From: JBEVJK01 sp963791325
GTDB lineage: Bacteria > Pseudomonadota > Alphaproteobacteria > Rhizobiales > Rhizobiaceae
Length of the DNA: 64,000 nucleotides
Direction: 5' to 3'
Assembly: GCA_963791325.1 (NCBI GenBank)
Contig: CAWBRU010000021.1
Coordinates: 358,928 to 422,927 of the forward strand
Of this stretch, positions 1-9,287 are shown piece after piece. The notes under the pieces were generated by a model that made no database searches, had not been told where the DNA came from, and was given only the letters and a program-made list of their open reading frames with translations. Every line of letters begins with the position of its first letter. Position 1 is the first letter of the stretch. The position numbers and the translations under genes are program-made.

Positions 1-53
1 GCCGGATGAATTTGCGGCAGGGCCGGCTGGGGCACGTCGGGCTTTGTGTCCAT
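1..53 (-). CDS. 5' end of an unidentified gene leaving the window
   Basis: An ATG on the minus strand at 53 opens a frame reading MDTKPDVPQPALPQIHPA to the window edge, with a GGAG about nine bases upstream. Only 17 codons are visible and no family can be recognised. The 54-262 gap that follows holds no convincing gene. Confidence rests only on the start signal and on the co-orientation with the next genes. Confidence 0.35.
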   Translation of the reverse strand, partial: MDTKPDVPQPALPQIHP

Positions 54-262
54 GGCGCTAGGCTCCGGACCGGTCATCGCCCGATCGCAGCCGGCGCCGC
101 GGCCGGACCGGCGGCTGCGGGAGACGGTCTAGCCGCTGGAGCGCAAGTGCTTGCAACGACGCAACCCCAACCCATCTTGGAGCTCTGTTATAACGCCTTC
201 CGCGGCGGTGCCGGCAAGCGCCGCCGCAACAATCCACAATGCCGAGCTCGCCGGCCGCCGGC

Positions 263-1162
263 TCAGCGCCGCGGCCCGGAGCTTGGCCTCGCCCGCGCCG
301 CTTCCAGCTGGCTTTCGGCGAACTGTCGGGCATGCAGCGCAATCGCGCCGCCATCGGTCCACAGATCGCGCCAGATCGCCAGCCCATAGGAAAGGTTGGG
401 CGCGACCACCGCCGAGGAGAATGATTCGAAGGTGATCGGACCCCGGTAGCCGATGTCGTCGAGGGTGTGGAAGAAACCGGTGAAGTCGATGTGCCCCGAG
501 CCGAGCAGGCCGCGATGGTTTTCGCCGATATGGACATAGCCCAGCCGGTCACCGACATCGCGCAGCGGCCGCACCAGATCGTCCTCCTCGATGTTCATGT
601 GGTAGGTGTCGAGATGGATCATGACATTGTCGGAACCGATGTCGTCGACCAGCGCGAGAGCCTGCCGCGCCGTGTTGACGACATGGGTCTCGTAGCGGTT
701 GCAGACCTCGATGCCGAGCACCACGCCGACGCCGGCCGCCTCCTTGGCCAGATCCTTGAGCACGGCCACGGCATTCGCCCGGCCCCCGGCGCTGACCGGC
801 TGATGATATTTGCCGAGGGCGCTGTAGAGGGCCCCGGTCAGCACCCGCCCGCCGAGCCCGGCGGTGGCATCGACGGAGGCTTTGAGCAGCTCGGCGCCAC
901 GCTGGACCACGGCCGGATCCTCGCTCGAGACATCGGCGTCGAACGCCAGTCCGCGCGAGCAGGCGACCTGCAAACCCGCATTGTCCAGGGTGGTCCTCGC
1001 ATGGCCGACGTCGAAATGATCGAGGTCGTGCAGCGACAGTTCGAGCAGGTCGTAGCCGGTCTCGACGGTCCTGCCGACGGCGAGCTCGATCGATTTGGGC
1101 GCCATGTCGCCAACCCACACCAGCGCGTGGACCCCCAAGGGATTGCGAATTTCATCGGTCAT
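263..1162 (-). CDS. sugar isomerase/epimerase, D-psicose/D-tagatose 3-epimerase type
   Basis: A 299-residue TIM-barrel protein of the xylose isomerase-like superfamily. The metal-binding and catalytic set of ketose 3-epimerases is complete and in sequence order: E152 (in GIEVCNRYE), D185 (in HLDTYHMN), H211 (in VHIGENHR) and E246 (in TFESF). From memory these coincide with the residue numbers of the Agrobacterium D-psicose 3-epimerase. Expected reaction: Mn/Co-dependent C3 epimerisation of a ketose or a related polyol-derived sugar in the cytoplasm. The ATG has a strong GGAGGAG upstream. It is the last gene of a minus-strand sugar uptake and dehydrogenase cluster, which supports a catabolic role. 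The actual substrate cannot be read from the sequence. Confidence 0.85.
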   Translation of the reverse strand: MTDEIRNPLGVHALVWVGDMAPKSIELAVGRTVETGYDLLELSLHDLDHFDVGHARTTLDNAGLQVACSRGLAFDADVSSEDPAVVQRGAELLKASVDATAGLGGRVLTGALYSALGKYHQPVSAGGRANAVAVLKDLAKEAAGVGVVLGIEVCNRYETHVVNTARQALALVDDIGSDNVMIHLDTYHMNIEEDDLVRPLRDVGDRLGYVHIGENHRGLLGSGHIDFTGFFHTLDDIGYRGPITFESFSSAVVAPNLSYGLAIWRDLWTDGGAIALHARQFAESQLEAARARPSSGPRR

Positions 1163-1307
1163 GGATGGATCTCCTCCAACAGTGCGGTCCGGCCTGGTCG
1201 CCGGCTTTTAGCCCGAGCAGCGAGGAATTGCCATTCGCCGTGGTCTCGCGCCGATCATCTTAGCGCAAATGCGGATGCCGGGGAGTTCTCGCGGCGGCGG
1301 TCTGCCC

Positions 1308-2111
1308 TCAACCCGGCTCGCCATTGCCCGAAAGAATCCGTGCGCTGCCGCCGACCGCCTTGCGAAAAGCCTCGTCGAAGCTGACGCCGTGCACGCTCCA
1401 ATGGTGCTCGCCTCCACCCGGATCGAGGCGCCAGTCCGCAATCCAGCCGCGGGCGCTGTCGCTCCAGGTCAGCTGGCCGGAAAGCAGCGCGTCGGCGCCG
1501 AGCCTGCGTGCCAGGGCGGTGGCGCCGCCGGCAGGCACGGATCCGTCGACATCGTCGGGCGGAAAGCGAACCGCCATCGCCATCGCATCGGCCGCCGCGT
1601 CGAAGGACTGCCGCATCAGCTCGCCTTGTGCGTCGCCTTGCGTCACCATGAACCGCTTGCCGCCGCGCTCGACCGACAGCAGCACCGCCAGCCGCGGCCG
1701 GGCGGCAAGCCAAGGCTTGCGCCCGAGGCCGGCGAGCACGGCGTCCACGGTCCCGGCCTGGTAAAGGCAGGTGAGGTCGTGCGGTCGGTCGTGGCTGCCC
1801 TGCTCGTCATGCATCGGCACGCCCGACAGCCGGTCGCGATAGCGGAAGCCGGCGACATAGCGGGCGCCATCCTGGCGAAGTTGAGCGAAGCGGCGGTCGG
1901 CGATGATGGTCGGGTCGCCGGACACGCGGATCAGCATCTTGCCGAGGCATTCCCTAAAGCCGGCCAGCCGATTGGCCTCGCCCTGGCCCGTCACCACCAC
2001 GACGGCTTGGTAGAGGTTGCTCGTTGCATCGCCCTGCGCCGGCAGCGCGAGCACAGCGACGGCGGCGGCAGCCAGGCCCGACACCGATGCGGCTTTGATG
2101 CCGGCAGGCAT
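1308..2111 (-). CDS. DUF2066-like exported protein
   Basis: A 267-residue protein beginning with an Ala-rich hydrophobic signal-like segment (residues 1-26, MPAGIKAASVSGLAAAAVAV). The body carries the pattern YQAVVVVTGQGEANRLAGFRECLGKMLIRVSGDP, which resembles DUF2066 proteins; their function is unknown. It starts 13 bases after the stop of the upstream SDR gene, so it is probably co-transcribed with the sugar cluster, although nothing links it chemically to sugar catabolism. Expected location is the periplasm. Family assignment is from memory of the conserved pattern, not from a search. Confidence 0.65.
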   Translation of the reverse strand: MPAGIKAASVSGLAAAAVAVLALPAQGDATSNLYQAVVVVTGQGEANRLAGFRECLGKMLIRVSGDPTIIADRRFAQLRQDGARYVAGFRYRDRLSGVPMHDEQGSHDRPHDLTCLYQAGTVDAVLAGLGRKPWLAARPRLAVLLSVERGGKRFMVTQGDAQGELMRQSFDAAADAMAMAVRFPPDDVDGSVPAGGATALARRLGADALLSGQLTWSDSARGWIADWRLDPGGGEHHWSVHGVSFDEAFRKAVGGSARILSGNGEPG

Positions 2112-2124
2112 GGCCTTGCCTCGG

Positions 2125-2937
2125 TCAGCCCGGAAAGATGGTGAAGCCGCCGTCGACGCGGATCACCTGGCCGTTGATGAAGCGGGCGCGCGGGCCGGCG
2201 AGGAAAGCCACGGCTTCGGCCACTTCCGCTGGCTCGGCATAGCGGCTGAGCGACTTCTTCGACGAATCCATGCGCGCCGGATCGACCGTGCGCGTCGCCT
2301 GGAAGCGCGCCGACTTGGTCGCTCCGGGGCTCACCGCATTGATGCGCACGCCATCCTCGATCAGCTCCTTGGCCAGGCAGCGGGTATAGTGGACGACTGC
2401 GGCTTTGAGCGTCGAATAGACCACCTCCGGCGAGCAGCCGATATGGGCGGCGGCGGATGCGATGTTGATGACCGAGCCGGAGCCGCGCGCTTTCATCGGC
2501 GGCACGAAGGCCTGGCAGACCAGCATCGTGCCGATCAGATTGTTGTCGATCAGCACCCTGATGTCCTCGTAGGAGATGTCGAGCGCATTGTTGGGACTGG
2601 GCTTGGTGCCGGCCGCGCCGATGTCGCCGCCGGCGCAGTTGACCAGCACGTGGACGTCGCCCAGCTCGGCATCGATCGTCTTCTTCATCTCGGCCACGGC
2701 CCCCCGGTCACCGATATTACCGGTGACGGCGGTGACGCGGGTGCCGTATTTTTTCATTTGCTCGGCCACCTCGCCGAGGTCTGCGAATTCACCGTATTTC
2801 GCCGGCTGGGTCCAATCCAGATCATGGATCGCAACGTCGGCGCCGAGCTCGGCCAGCCGGGTCGCCATCACCTGGCCCAGACCGCGGCCGGAGCCGGTGA
2901 CGAAGGCCGTCAGCCCCTCGAGTTCGCGTTGAGTCAT
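2125..2937 (-). CDS. SDR-family NAD(P)-dependent oxidoreductase
   Basis: A 270-residue classical short-chain dehydrogenase. It has the cofactor motif TGSGRGLG (residues 14-21), the NAG-like motif as NCAGG (100-104), the catalytic serine in NIASAAA (S161) and the YxxxK pair Y174/K178. The C-terminal AFLAGPRARFINGQVIRVDGGF is typical of the family. It probably oxidises a sugar, polyol or sugar acid and is one of two SDRs in this operon. It sits 12 bases downstream of the stop of the neighbouring TIM-barrel isomerase gene, so the two are likely translated from one message. Substrate unknown. Confidence 0.85.
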   Translation of the reverse strand: MTQRELEGLTAFVTGSGRGLGQVMATRLAELGADVAIHDLDWTQPAKYGEFADLGEVAEQMKKYGTRVTAVTGNIGDRGAVAEMKKTIDAELGDVHVLVNCAGGDIGAAGTKPSPNNALDISYEDIRVLIDNNLIGTMLVCQAFVPPMKARGSGSVINIASAAAHIGCSPEVVYSTLKAAVVHYTRCLAKELIEDGVRINAVSPGATKSARFQATRTVDPARMDSSKKSLSRYAEPAEVAEAVAFLAGPRARFINGQVIRVDGGFTIFPG

Positions 2938-2949
2938 TTTGTTCTCCTG

Positions 2950-3933
2950 TCACATGAGCCCGAGCCCGCGCATGTTGGCCGCACTTCGCCGGATCATGTC
3001 GAGCTCGTAATCAACGAGAAGCGCATCGTCTCCGCGCTCCCAAGGGGTGCTTGCGTCGGCGTCGTCGGGCAAGCGGTTGACCTGCGCAGCCTTCAGGCAC
3101 GCGGCGAAGTCGCGCGCCGTCTTCGGCGGATAGCCGTTCCACCAGGGGTCGGTGAAGCAGCGGACGTGGCGGGCCTCGAGTGCGCCCGGCTCGAGCACCG
3201 CGGTCAGCGTGCCGTGGTGCTCGGCAAGCAGCCCGGCCAGCTCCCGGAACGGCACGGCGCCGTCGCCGATGGCGCAGCGCACCAGCCGATAGCCCTCGTC
3301 GGTGAACTGGACCCGGTAGTCCTTGAGATGAACGTGGCGCACATAGGGGGCGATCGTGCGGGCAAAGGCGAGCGGTGGCTCGCCGACCGGAAAGGTGTTG
3401 CCGGTGTCGAAGGTGATGCCGACGCCCGCGCCGCCCAGCTTGCAGAGCGCCACCAGTTCTGCGCTGGTGAAATCCTGATGGTTCTCGATCGCCAGCACGA
3501 ATCCCTCCGCAGCCGCGCGCGGAGCCCAGGCGCTGAGCGCGGCACTGATCTCCGCATTGAGCTCGGTCCATTTGTCGCCCCAGGCGTTGCGGTCGCCGCA
3601 CAGGACCGGGCTCAGACCAAGCCGGATGGTGCGCGCGCCGAGCAGGCGCGCCGAGCGCAGCGCACTCTCCAGCGGGCCCATCATGGCAAGGCCGGCGCTG
3701 ACCACCGGCTCCATGCCGAGCCCATCGAGCCGCGACCGCAGCGCCTCGATCTCGACATCATCCATCGCCGCCAGCCATGGGTCGAAGATCTCCAGCGTGC
3801 GTGCCCCCAGCTCGCTGGCGATGTCGATGAAGCCGCCTAGCCCGGCGCCTTGCGGATTGACCCGCGGCGTGCCGCGGCCCTGCAGCCCGAGGTGGTAGGT
3901 CAATCCGTAGGGGTTGAGGCCGACCTTGAACAT
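2950..3933 (-). CDS. sugar phosphate isomerase/epimerase family TIM barrel
   Basis: A 327-residue member of the AP-endonuclease-2/xylose isomerase-like TIM-barrel superfamily. Metal-ligand candidates appear in the usual strand order: Glu in VLAIENHQDF, Asp in GITFDTGN, His in VRHVHLKDYR and Glu in TAVLEPG. It is only distantly like the epimerase gene nearer the window start, so the operon carries two different isomerase-type enzymes. These proteins usually isomerise, epimerise or dehydrate sugar derivatives; the reaction here cannot be named. It lies between two SDR genes on the minus strand with short gaps. Confidence 0.75.
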   Translation of the reverse strand: MFKVGLNPYGLTYHLGLQGRGTPRVNPQGAGLGGFIDIASELGARTLEIFDPWLAAMDDVEIEALRSRLDGLGMEPVVSAGLAMMGPLESALRSARLLGARTIRLGLSPVLCGDRNAWGDKWTELNAEISAALSAWAPRAAAEGFVLAIENHQDFTSAELVALCKLGGAGVGITFDTGNTFPVGEPPLAFARTIAPYVRHVHLKDYRVQFTDEGYRLVRCAIGDGAVPFRELAGLLAEHHGTLTAVLEPGALEARHVRCFTDPWWNGYPPKTARDFAACLKAAQVNRLPDDADASTPWERGDDALLVDYELDMIRRSAANMRGLGLM

Positions 3934-3975
3934 TCGAACGGGTTCCGTTAGCGCGGGAGCGGGAAGCCGGGCACC

Positions 3976-4740
3976 TCACCTCAGCCCGGCATCGACGGTG
4001 ATCGACTGCTTGGTGATCATGCGGCTGTCGTCGGCGGCGAGGAAGAGCACGGTCCGGGCGATCTCGTCGCCGAGCAGGACGCGGCGGATCATCTGGCGCT
4101 CGACCATCTGCGCGACCGAGGCTTCGGACGGATACCACAGCCGCCGCTGCCGCTCGGTCATCACCGCGCCGGGTTCGACCGCATTGACGCGGATATTGTC
4201 GGGACCGTAGGCCCGAGCGAGGGCAAAGGTGAGTCCGACGATCGCGGCCTTGGCGGTCGAATACGCGGCCATATTGTCGGCGCCATAGCGCCAGGTGATC
4301 GACGACAGATTGATGATCGAGCCGGAGCCGAGCCTTTTCATCTGCGGGTGAACCGCCTGGGCGGCGAAGAAATGGTGCCGAACATTGACGTTCTGCGCCC
4401 GGTCCCAATAGTCGGGCGTGATCTCGCCGATGCTGTGCCGCTCATCATTGGCGGCGTTGTTGACCAGCACCGAGATCGGGCCGAGCCGCTCGCCGACCGT
4501 GGCGACGGCCGCTTGCAGCGCGGCGATGTCGGTGACGTCGCAGCCGAGGAAACACGGCCGCTGCGCGCCGCTCGATGCGATTTCCTCGCCGAGCGCTGTC
4601 CCTGCTTCGTCCTGCAGGTCGAGGAAGGCGACCCGCGCACCGTTGGCCGCCAGGGCCCGAACGATGTCGGCGCCGATGCCGGAGGCGCCGCCGGTGACGA
4701 GGGCGACCCGGTCGGCGAGGCTGGGATAGGTGGCGAACAC
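3976..4740 (-). CDS. SDR-family oxidoreductase
   Basis: A 254-residue classical SDR with TGGASGIG (16-23), NNAAN (94-98), the catalytic serine region NLSSITW (144-150) and Y160/K164 in YSTAK. The start is GTG, with AGAGGG about ten bases upstream. It lies directly downstream of the MalK-type ATPase gene (12 bp between stop and start), in line with oxidation of the imported sugar as the first catabolic step. The C-terminal VDAG segment is typical, so the gene is full length. Cofactor and substrate are not determined by the sequence. Confidence 0.85.
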   Translation of the reverse strand: MFATYPSLADRVALVTGGASGIGADIVRALAANGARVAFLDLQDEAGTALGEEIASSGAQRPCFLGCDVTDIAALQAAVATVGERLGPISVLVNNAANDERHSIGEITPDYWDRAQNVNVRHHFFAAQAVHPQMKRLGSGSIINLSSITWRYGADNMAAYSTAKAAIVGLTFALARAYGPDNIRVNAVEPGAVMTERQRRLWYPSEASVAQMVERQMIRRVLLGDEIARTVLFLAADDSRMITKQSITVDAGLR

Positions 4741-4752
4741 GAAGCAGACCCT

Positions 4753-5859
4753 CTAAAGCAAGCGTTGCGTCGCCGGGTCGAACAGGCAAGCGCGCGACAT
4801 GTCAATGCCGAGCAGCATGGTTTCTCCCATCCGCGGCGCATCGTCCGGATCGAAGCGGCCCGTCACCTCTTGCGGCCCGAGCCGCAGCACCGCGATCGTC
4901 TCTGCGCCGGTCGGCTCGACCACCTCGACCGGCGCCTCGATCGTCGCGATCCCCGGCTTGCGGCCTTGGAGTTCCGGGTCGAACCGGTAGATGTGTTCGG
5001 GGCGGATGCCGAGCACCACCGGGCCCCGCTCGGCCGGCGCGGCGCTCGGGGGCAGCGGCAGGTCGGCGGTGGCGCCATTGGCCAGCCGCACCGACACGCT
5101 CGGCCCAGCGCTCGTCGATCGCAGCTCGGCGGGGATGAAGTTCATCGCCGGCGAGCCCATGAAGCCGGCAACGAACATGTTGGTCGGGCGGGCATAGACC
5201 GCCTGCGGCTCGTCGAACTGCTGCACCTCGCCCTGGTGCATGACTGCGATGCGCGAGGCCAGCGTCATCGCCTCGACCTGGTCGTGGGTGACATAGATGG
5301 TTGTTTTGCCGACCCGGTGGTGCAGCTTCTTGATCTCGGTGCGCATGTCGACGCGCAGCTTGGCGTCGAGGTTGGAGAGCGGTTCGTCGAACAGGAACAG
5401 CTTGGGATCGCGCACCAGGGCGCGGCCCATCGCGACCCGCTGGCGCTGGCCGCCGGAAAGCTGTCCAGGCTTGCGTGCCAAAAGCGGCTCGATCTGCAGC
5501 AGCGACGCTACCCGCTTCACGGCCTCGGCCTGGGCGGGGCGCGGCACGCCCCGGCTCTCCATGCCGAAGGTGATGTTCTCGCGCACCGTCATCGTCGGGT
5601 AGAGCGCGTAGGATTGGAACACCATGGCGATGTCGCGGTCCTTCGGCGGCACTGCATTGACCAGCCGCCCGTCGATGCGGATCTCGCCCGAGGTGACGCT
5701 TTCCAGCCCGGCGACCATCGCCAGCAATGTCGACTTGCCGCAGCCGGACGGCCCGACCAGGGCGATGAACTCGCCGGTTCGGGCTTCGATGTCGATGCCC
5801 TTCAGCACCTCGACGGCGCCAAAACTCTTGCGCAGGTTCCGGATGGTCAGCGTCGACAT
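4753..5859 (-). CDS. sugar ABC transporter ATP-binding protein (MalK/UgpC type)
   Basis: A 368-residue ATPase of the carbohydrate CUT1 class. It has Walker A GPSGCGKS (36-43), the Q-loop FQSYALYP, signature LSGGQ (134-138), Walker B LFLFDEP (154-160) and the H-loop YVTHDQ. These are followed by the C-terminal regulatory OB-fold region with GIRPEHIYRFD. It drives the two permeases encoded just upstream, with gaps of about ten bases or less. The length and the extra C-terminal domain match MalK/UgpC/MsmK ATPases, which can serve more than one permease pair. Confidence 0.92.
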   Translation of the reverse strand: MSTLTIRNLRKSFGAVEVLKGIDIEARTGEFIALVGPSGCGKSTLLAMVAGLESVTSGEIRIDGRLVNAVPPKDRDIAMVFQSYALYPTMTVRENITFGMESRGVPRPAQAEAVKRVASLLQIEPLLARKPGQLSGGQRQRVAMGRALVRDPKLFLFDEPLSNLDAKLRVDMRTEIKKLHHRVGKTTIYVTHDQVEAMTLASRIAVMHQGEVQQFDEPQAVYARPTNMFVAGFMGSPAMNFIPAELRSTSAGPSVSVRLANGATADLPLPPSAAPAERGPVVLGIRPEHIYRFDPELQGRKPGIATIEAPVEVVEPTGAETIAVLRLGPQEVTGRFDPDDAPRMGETMLLGIDMSRACLFDPATQRLL

Positions 5860-5869
5860 GTCACCGCCG

Positions 5870-6775
5870 TCATTTGATCGCGCCCTGGGTGAGGCCGCGG
5901 ACGAAATACTTGCCGCCGAACAGATAGATGAGCAGCGGCGGCATCGCCCCGATCAGCACGGCCGCGCTCATCACATCATAGGCCCGGACATTGGTGCCGC
6001 TGGCGGTCAGTGCGACGAGGGCCGCGGTGATCGGCTGCTCACGGCCGGAGGTAAACACGACGCCGAACAGATATTCATTCCAGATCCCGGTGAATTGCCA
6101 GATGACCGTGACGATCAGGATCGGCGAGGACAGCGGCAGGATGATCTTGCGGAAGATCCGCCAAAAGCCGGCGCCGTCGATGCGCGCTGCTTTGATCAGG
6201 TCGTCGGGGATGCCGACATAATAGTTGCGGCAGAACAAAGTGGTGAAGGAGAGGCCCTGGACGACGTGGATCAGCACCAGGCCATAGATTGAATTGGTCA
6301 GGCCGAGCTTGCCGAGGATGAACGCCCAGGGCATCAGGGCGATCTGCCCCGGCATGAACACGCCGAGCAGCATGGCGGTAAACAGCACTTCCGAGCCCCG
6401 GAAGCGCCATTTGGACAGGATGTAGCCGTTGATCGCGCCAAGCGCCGTCGAGAGGATCGTTGCCGGCACCGTCATCCACAGCGAGTTGAAGAAATTGCGC
6501 TGCATGCCCTGGCAGGTGCCGCCGATGCAATAGGTGCTCCAGGCCTGGCCCCACGCTTCCAGGCGAAAACTGCGCGGCAGCGAGATCAGCCCCTGCCTGG
6601 CGATCTCCTGCTGGTCGCGGAACGAGTTGAGCACCACCACCAACAACGGGATCAGATAGATGGCGGCGAACAGCGCCAGAATGCCGTAGATCGTGACCCG
6701 GCTCCAGAAATAGCGGCGCGCCGCAGCCCTGGCTTCGCCGACACCGTCCGGCGGAGCGAGCGCCAGCTCAGCCAT
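5870..6775 (-). CDS. carbohydrate ABC transporter permease (MalG/GtsC type)
   Basis: A 301-residue inner-membrane protein with six predicted membrane segments. It carries the cytoplasmic EAA loop (IKAARIDGAGFWRIFRKIILPL) that docks on the ATPase. The ending YFVRGLTQGAIK is characteristic of MalG-type CUT1 permeases. Its start overlaps the end of the preceding permease gene by 8 bases, indicating translational coupling. With the partner permease, the MalK-type ATPase and the solute-binding protein it forms a complete sugar importer. Confidence 0.92.
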   Translation of the reverse strand: MAELALAPPDGVGEARAAARRYFWSRVTIYGILALFAAIYLIPLLVVVLNSFRDQQEIARQGLISLPRSFRLEAWGQAWSTYCIGGTCQGMQRNFFNSLWMTVPATILSTALGAINGYILSKWRFRGSEVLFTAMLLGVFMPGQIALMPWAFILGKLGLTNSIYGLVLIHVVQGLSFTTLFCRNYYVGIPDDLIKAARIDGAGFWRIFRKIILPLSSPILIVTVIWQFTGIWNEYLFGVVFTSGREQPITAALVALTASGTNVRAYDVMSAAVLIGAMPPLLIYLFGGKYFVRGLTQGAIK

Positions 6776-7703
6776 GGCCGGCCTCCCTGCGGCGCCGCCA
6801 GACGACCCACAGCGAGTAGGGAATCAGCACCACGGCGACCGCCGCGAGCATCATCATCGCCGCAGCCGCACCTTCGCCGATCTGGCCGCGCTGGAACATC
6901 AGGTCGTAGACATAGATGGCGGGGAAGGTGGTCGAGATGCCCGGCCCGCCGCGCGTCAGCGCCGCGACCAGGTCGAAGGTCTTGATCGCGAACTGGATCT
7001 GGATGACGGCCACGGCGAGGAAGATCGGCGCGATCGTCGGCAGCACCACCTTGCGGTACGTGCGAAAGCTCGAGGCGCCGTCGATCTGCGCGGCCTTGAT
7101 CAGGTCCGAATCGACCGACCGCAGCCCGGCCAGGAAAAGAGCCATCGCGAACCCCGAGGATTGCCAGATCCCGGTGATGATGATGGCGTAGATCGCATAG
7201 TTGCGGTCGCTGGCCAGCGCGAACTTGAAATCGGTCCAGCCGAGCCCGCGCACCAGCGCCTGGATGCCGTCGACCGGGTTGTAGAGCCAGCTCCACACGG
7301 TTCCGGTGACGATGAAGGAGACGGCGAGCGGGTAGAGGAAGATCGTCCGCCAGGCCGCTTCGCCGCGCACCCGCTTGTCGATCAGGATGGCCAGCAGCAA
7401 TCCGATCGCCATGGCGCCGACAATATAGAAGGCGCTGAACAGAAAGAGGTTGGTGTAGGCGATGTTCCAGCGCCGGTTGGCCCACAGCGAGTGGTAGTTG
7501 GCCAGCCCGACGAAGCCGTAGGACGGCAACAGCGTGGAGTTCGACAGCGAAAGATAGAGCGTCCACCCGGCGAACACGAACACGTAGACGAAGCTCGCCG
7601 CCAGGGACGGCAACAGCACCAGGAACGGGATGGCGGGGGCGATCCGCTCCCGCCACGAAAGGGCGGGGGCGGAACCCGGGCGCGTCAGCTCGATGCCGGA
7701 CAC
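6768..7703 (-). CDS. carbohydrate ABC transporter permease (MalF/GtsB type)
   Basis: A 311-residue permease with six predicted membrane helices and an EAA loop (IKAAQIDGASSFRTYRKVVLPTI). The GTG start has no strong Shine-Dalgarno sequence, so a slightly different start is possible. It lies 33 bases downstream of the solute-binding protein gene and overlaps the next permease by 8 bases. This is the MalF-type partner of the heterodimeric membrane channel. Confidence 0.9.
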   Translation of the reverse strand: MSGIELTRPGSAPALSWRERIAPAIPFLVLLPSLAASFVYVFVFAGWTLYLSLSNSTLLPSYGFVGLANYHSLWANRRWNIAYTNLFLFSAFYIVGAMAIGLLLAILIDKRVRGEAAWRTIFLYPLAVSFIVTGTVWSWLYNPVDGIQALVRGLGWTDFKFALASDRNYAIYAIIITGIWQSSGFAMALFLAGLRSVDSDLIKAAQIDGASSFRTYRKVVLPTIAPIFLAVAVIQIQFAIKTFDLVAALTRGGPGISTTFPAIYVYDLMFQRGQIGEGAAAAMMMLAAVAVVLIPYSLWVVWRRRREAGHG

Positions 7704-7736
7704 GGGACGGGGATGCGGCGCGCGGGCGGCGGCGCG

Positions 7737-9002
7737 CTACATTTGCGCTTCCGCAGCGTCGGCCATCGCCTTGGCGGCGTCCTCGGGCGACATGTCGGGG
7801 CTGGCGACGAACTCGGTGATGGTGTCCATCATCGCGCCGCGGACCTTCTGCGGGACGGTCATGTTGTGGGCCAGCGAGCGGACCAGGGTGCCGGCCTGAA
7901 TCGAGGCCTGGAGATCCTTCTGCGACAGCTGCTGGCAGGGATTGAAACCGTTCGACAGGTCGACGTCCATGCGTGCCGGGATCGAGCCTTTGGCCTGGTT
8001 GAACACGGTCTGGAACTCGGGCGACAGGATCAGCGTGGCGAGCAGCTTCTGGCCCTCGATATAATCCGGGTCCTTCTGCTTGAAGAACACCACCGAGTCG
8101 GAGTTGAGGATGAAGCCGGGCTTGCCCCAATCGGTCGGCGCCTGGGCGCAGACATAATCCGTGCCCTCCTTGAAGCCGGCGGCGGTCAGCAGGCCGATCG
8201 TCCAGTCACCCATAATGTGAAAGGCGGCCTCGCCGCGTCCGACCAGGGCCGACATCGAATCCCAGTCGCGGCCGACCATGCCTGGATCCATGTATTTGCT
8301 GGTCATCGTGCGCAGCTGTTCGAACGCCTTGACCATGCCGGGGCTGCGCATCGCCTCGACATCGCCCTGGACGAAGGCCTTCTTGTAGAGGTCGAGGTCC
8401 TGGCCGTAGAGGATCACCTCGAACACGGTCGAATCGGTCCAGTCGGCGGTCGAATGGGAGACGCAGATCTTGCCCGCGGCGACGACCTTGTCGCAGGCAG
8501 CATTGAATTCGGCCCAGGTCTTGGGCAGCTCGGCGACGCCCGCCTCCTTCAGGACTTTGGGCGATGCCCACAGCCAGTTGATCCGATGGATATTCATCGG
8601 CGCTGCGACCCATTTGCCGGACGGCTTCATCACCGGCAGAAGCTCCGGCGCCACCACGGCGTCCCACTTCTCGGCGGCGGCGAGATCATCGAGGTCGGCG
8701 GTCATCCCGGTGGCGTTCCATTCGGCGATCTCGGGTCCCTTGAGCTGAACCGCGGGCGGCGCGTTGCCGGCAATCACGTCGGCGCGGAGCTTGGCCAGCG
8801 TGTTGGCGGTGTGGCCGGCGATCGAGGTCTGCTCCCACTTGCCGCCCTTGGCCTCGAACATCTCGCCGAGCTTGGCGATCGCCTGCGCGTCGGAACCGGT
8901 CGCCCATTGATGCAGAATGTTGGTTTTCGGCTCGGCCAAAGAAGGCCCTGTCCACAGGGTGCACGCCGTCGCTACGGCAAACGCCGCCCGGATGATTCCC
9001 AT
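7737..9002 (-). CDS. extracellular sugar-binding protein of an ABC importer
   Basis: The ATG at 9002 is chosen because GGGAGAGAAG precedes it and it gives a clean signal peptide (MGIIRAAFAVATACTLWTGPSLA); the open frame extends 16 codons further upstream. The mature protein (421 residues in all) resembles the glucose/mannose (GtsA) subgroup of family 1 solute-binding proteins: HQWATGSDAQAI near the N-terminus, VQLKGPEIAEW, and MGDWTIG in the second lobe. It delivers a sugar in the periplasm to the two permeases downstream. The SDR and epimerase genes that follow suggest a sugar or polyol other than glucose, but that is inference. Confidence 0.88.
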   Translation of the reverse strand: MGIIRAAFAVATACTLWTGPSLAEPKTNILHQWATGSDAQAIAKLGEMFEAKGGKWEQTSIAGHTANTLAKLRADVIAGNAPPAVQLKGPEIAEWNATGMTADLDDLAAAEKWDAVVAPELLPVMKPSGKWVAAPMNIHRINWLWASPKVLKEAGVAELPKTWAEFNAACDKVVAAGKICVSHSTADWTDSTVFEVILYGQDLDLYKKAFVQGDVEAMRSPGMVKAFEQLRTMTSKYMDPGMVGRDWDSMSALVGRGEAAFHIMGDWTIGLLTAAGFKEGTDYVCAQAPTDWGKPGFILNSDSVVFFKQKDPDYIEGQKLLATLILSPEFQTVFNQAKGSIPARMDVDLSNGFNPCQQLSQKDLQASIQAGTLVRSLAHNMTVPQKVRGAMMDTITEFVASPDMSPEDAAKAMADAAEAQM

Positions 9003-9180
9003 CGCTTCTCTCCCATTCAGCCACATGGCCATTCGTGCGGGATCGCGCATGGCGCGAGCCGCCGAGACTTTTTTCAGCCCCTGGTTTTTCTAGGCTTGCC
9101 CATCAGAGGTGTCAACGCGCCGGGACCCCGGCGCGCGGCGCTTGCTGATCACCTGTCCGGGAGCTGCCCCGGCTGCTTCG

Positions 9181-9287
9181 CTTAGAGAGGATCACCGTTT
9201 CTTTGAACCGATGATCCGCTCTAAGTCTTTGTTTTTCCGCAATTCCGGACGGAAAACCGTTGCCACTTTTCCTGCAATTGCTCTAAG
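9181..9287 (-). repeat. dispersed intergenic repeat, copy 1
   Basis: Read on the minus strand the element runs from TTAGAGCAATTGCAGG through TTTTCCGTCCGGAATTGCGG and AACAAAGACTTAGAGCGG to GATCCTCTCTAAG. The same blocks recur at about 27.5, 34.5, 38.1, 41.2, 43.8, 47.3 (twice) and 54.0 kb. Here the TAG that ends the FadR-type gene is the first TAG of the repeat. Confidence 0.8.

Noticed and set aside
2017..3840. 607-codon plus-strand frame opposite an SDR and a TIM-barrel gene
   Set aside because: The minus-strand products carry complete catalytic motifs; the plus-strand translation has no recognisable domain.
4348..9185. Long plus-strand frames (509 and 803 codons) opposite the sugar ABC genes
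   Set aside because: Shadows of the minus-strand ATPase, permeases and binding protein, which are full length and motif-complete.
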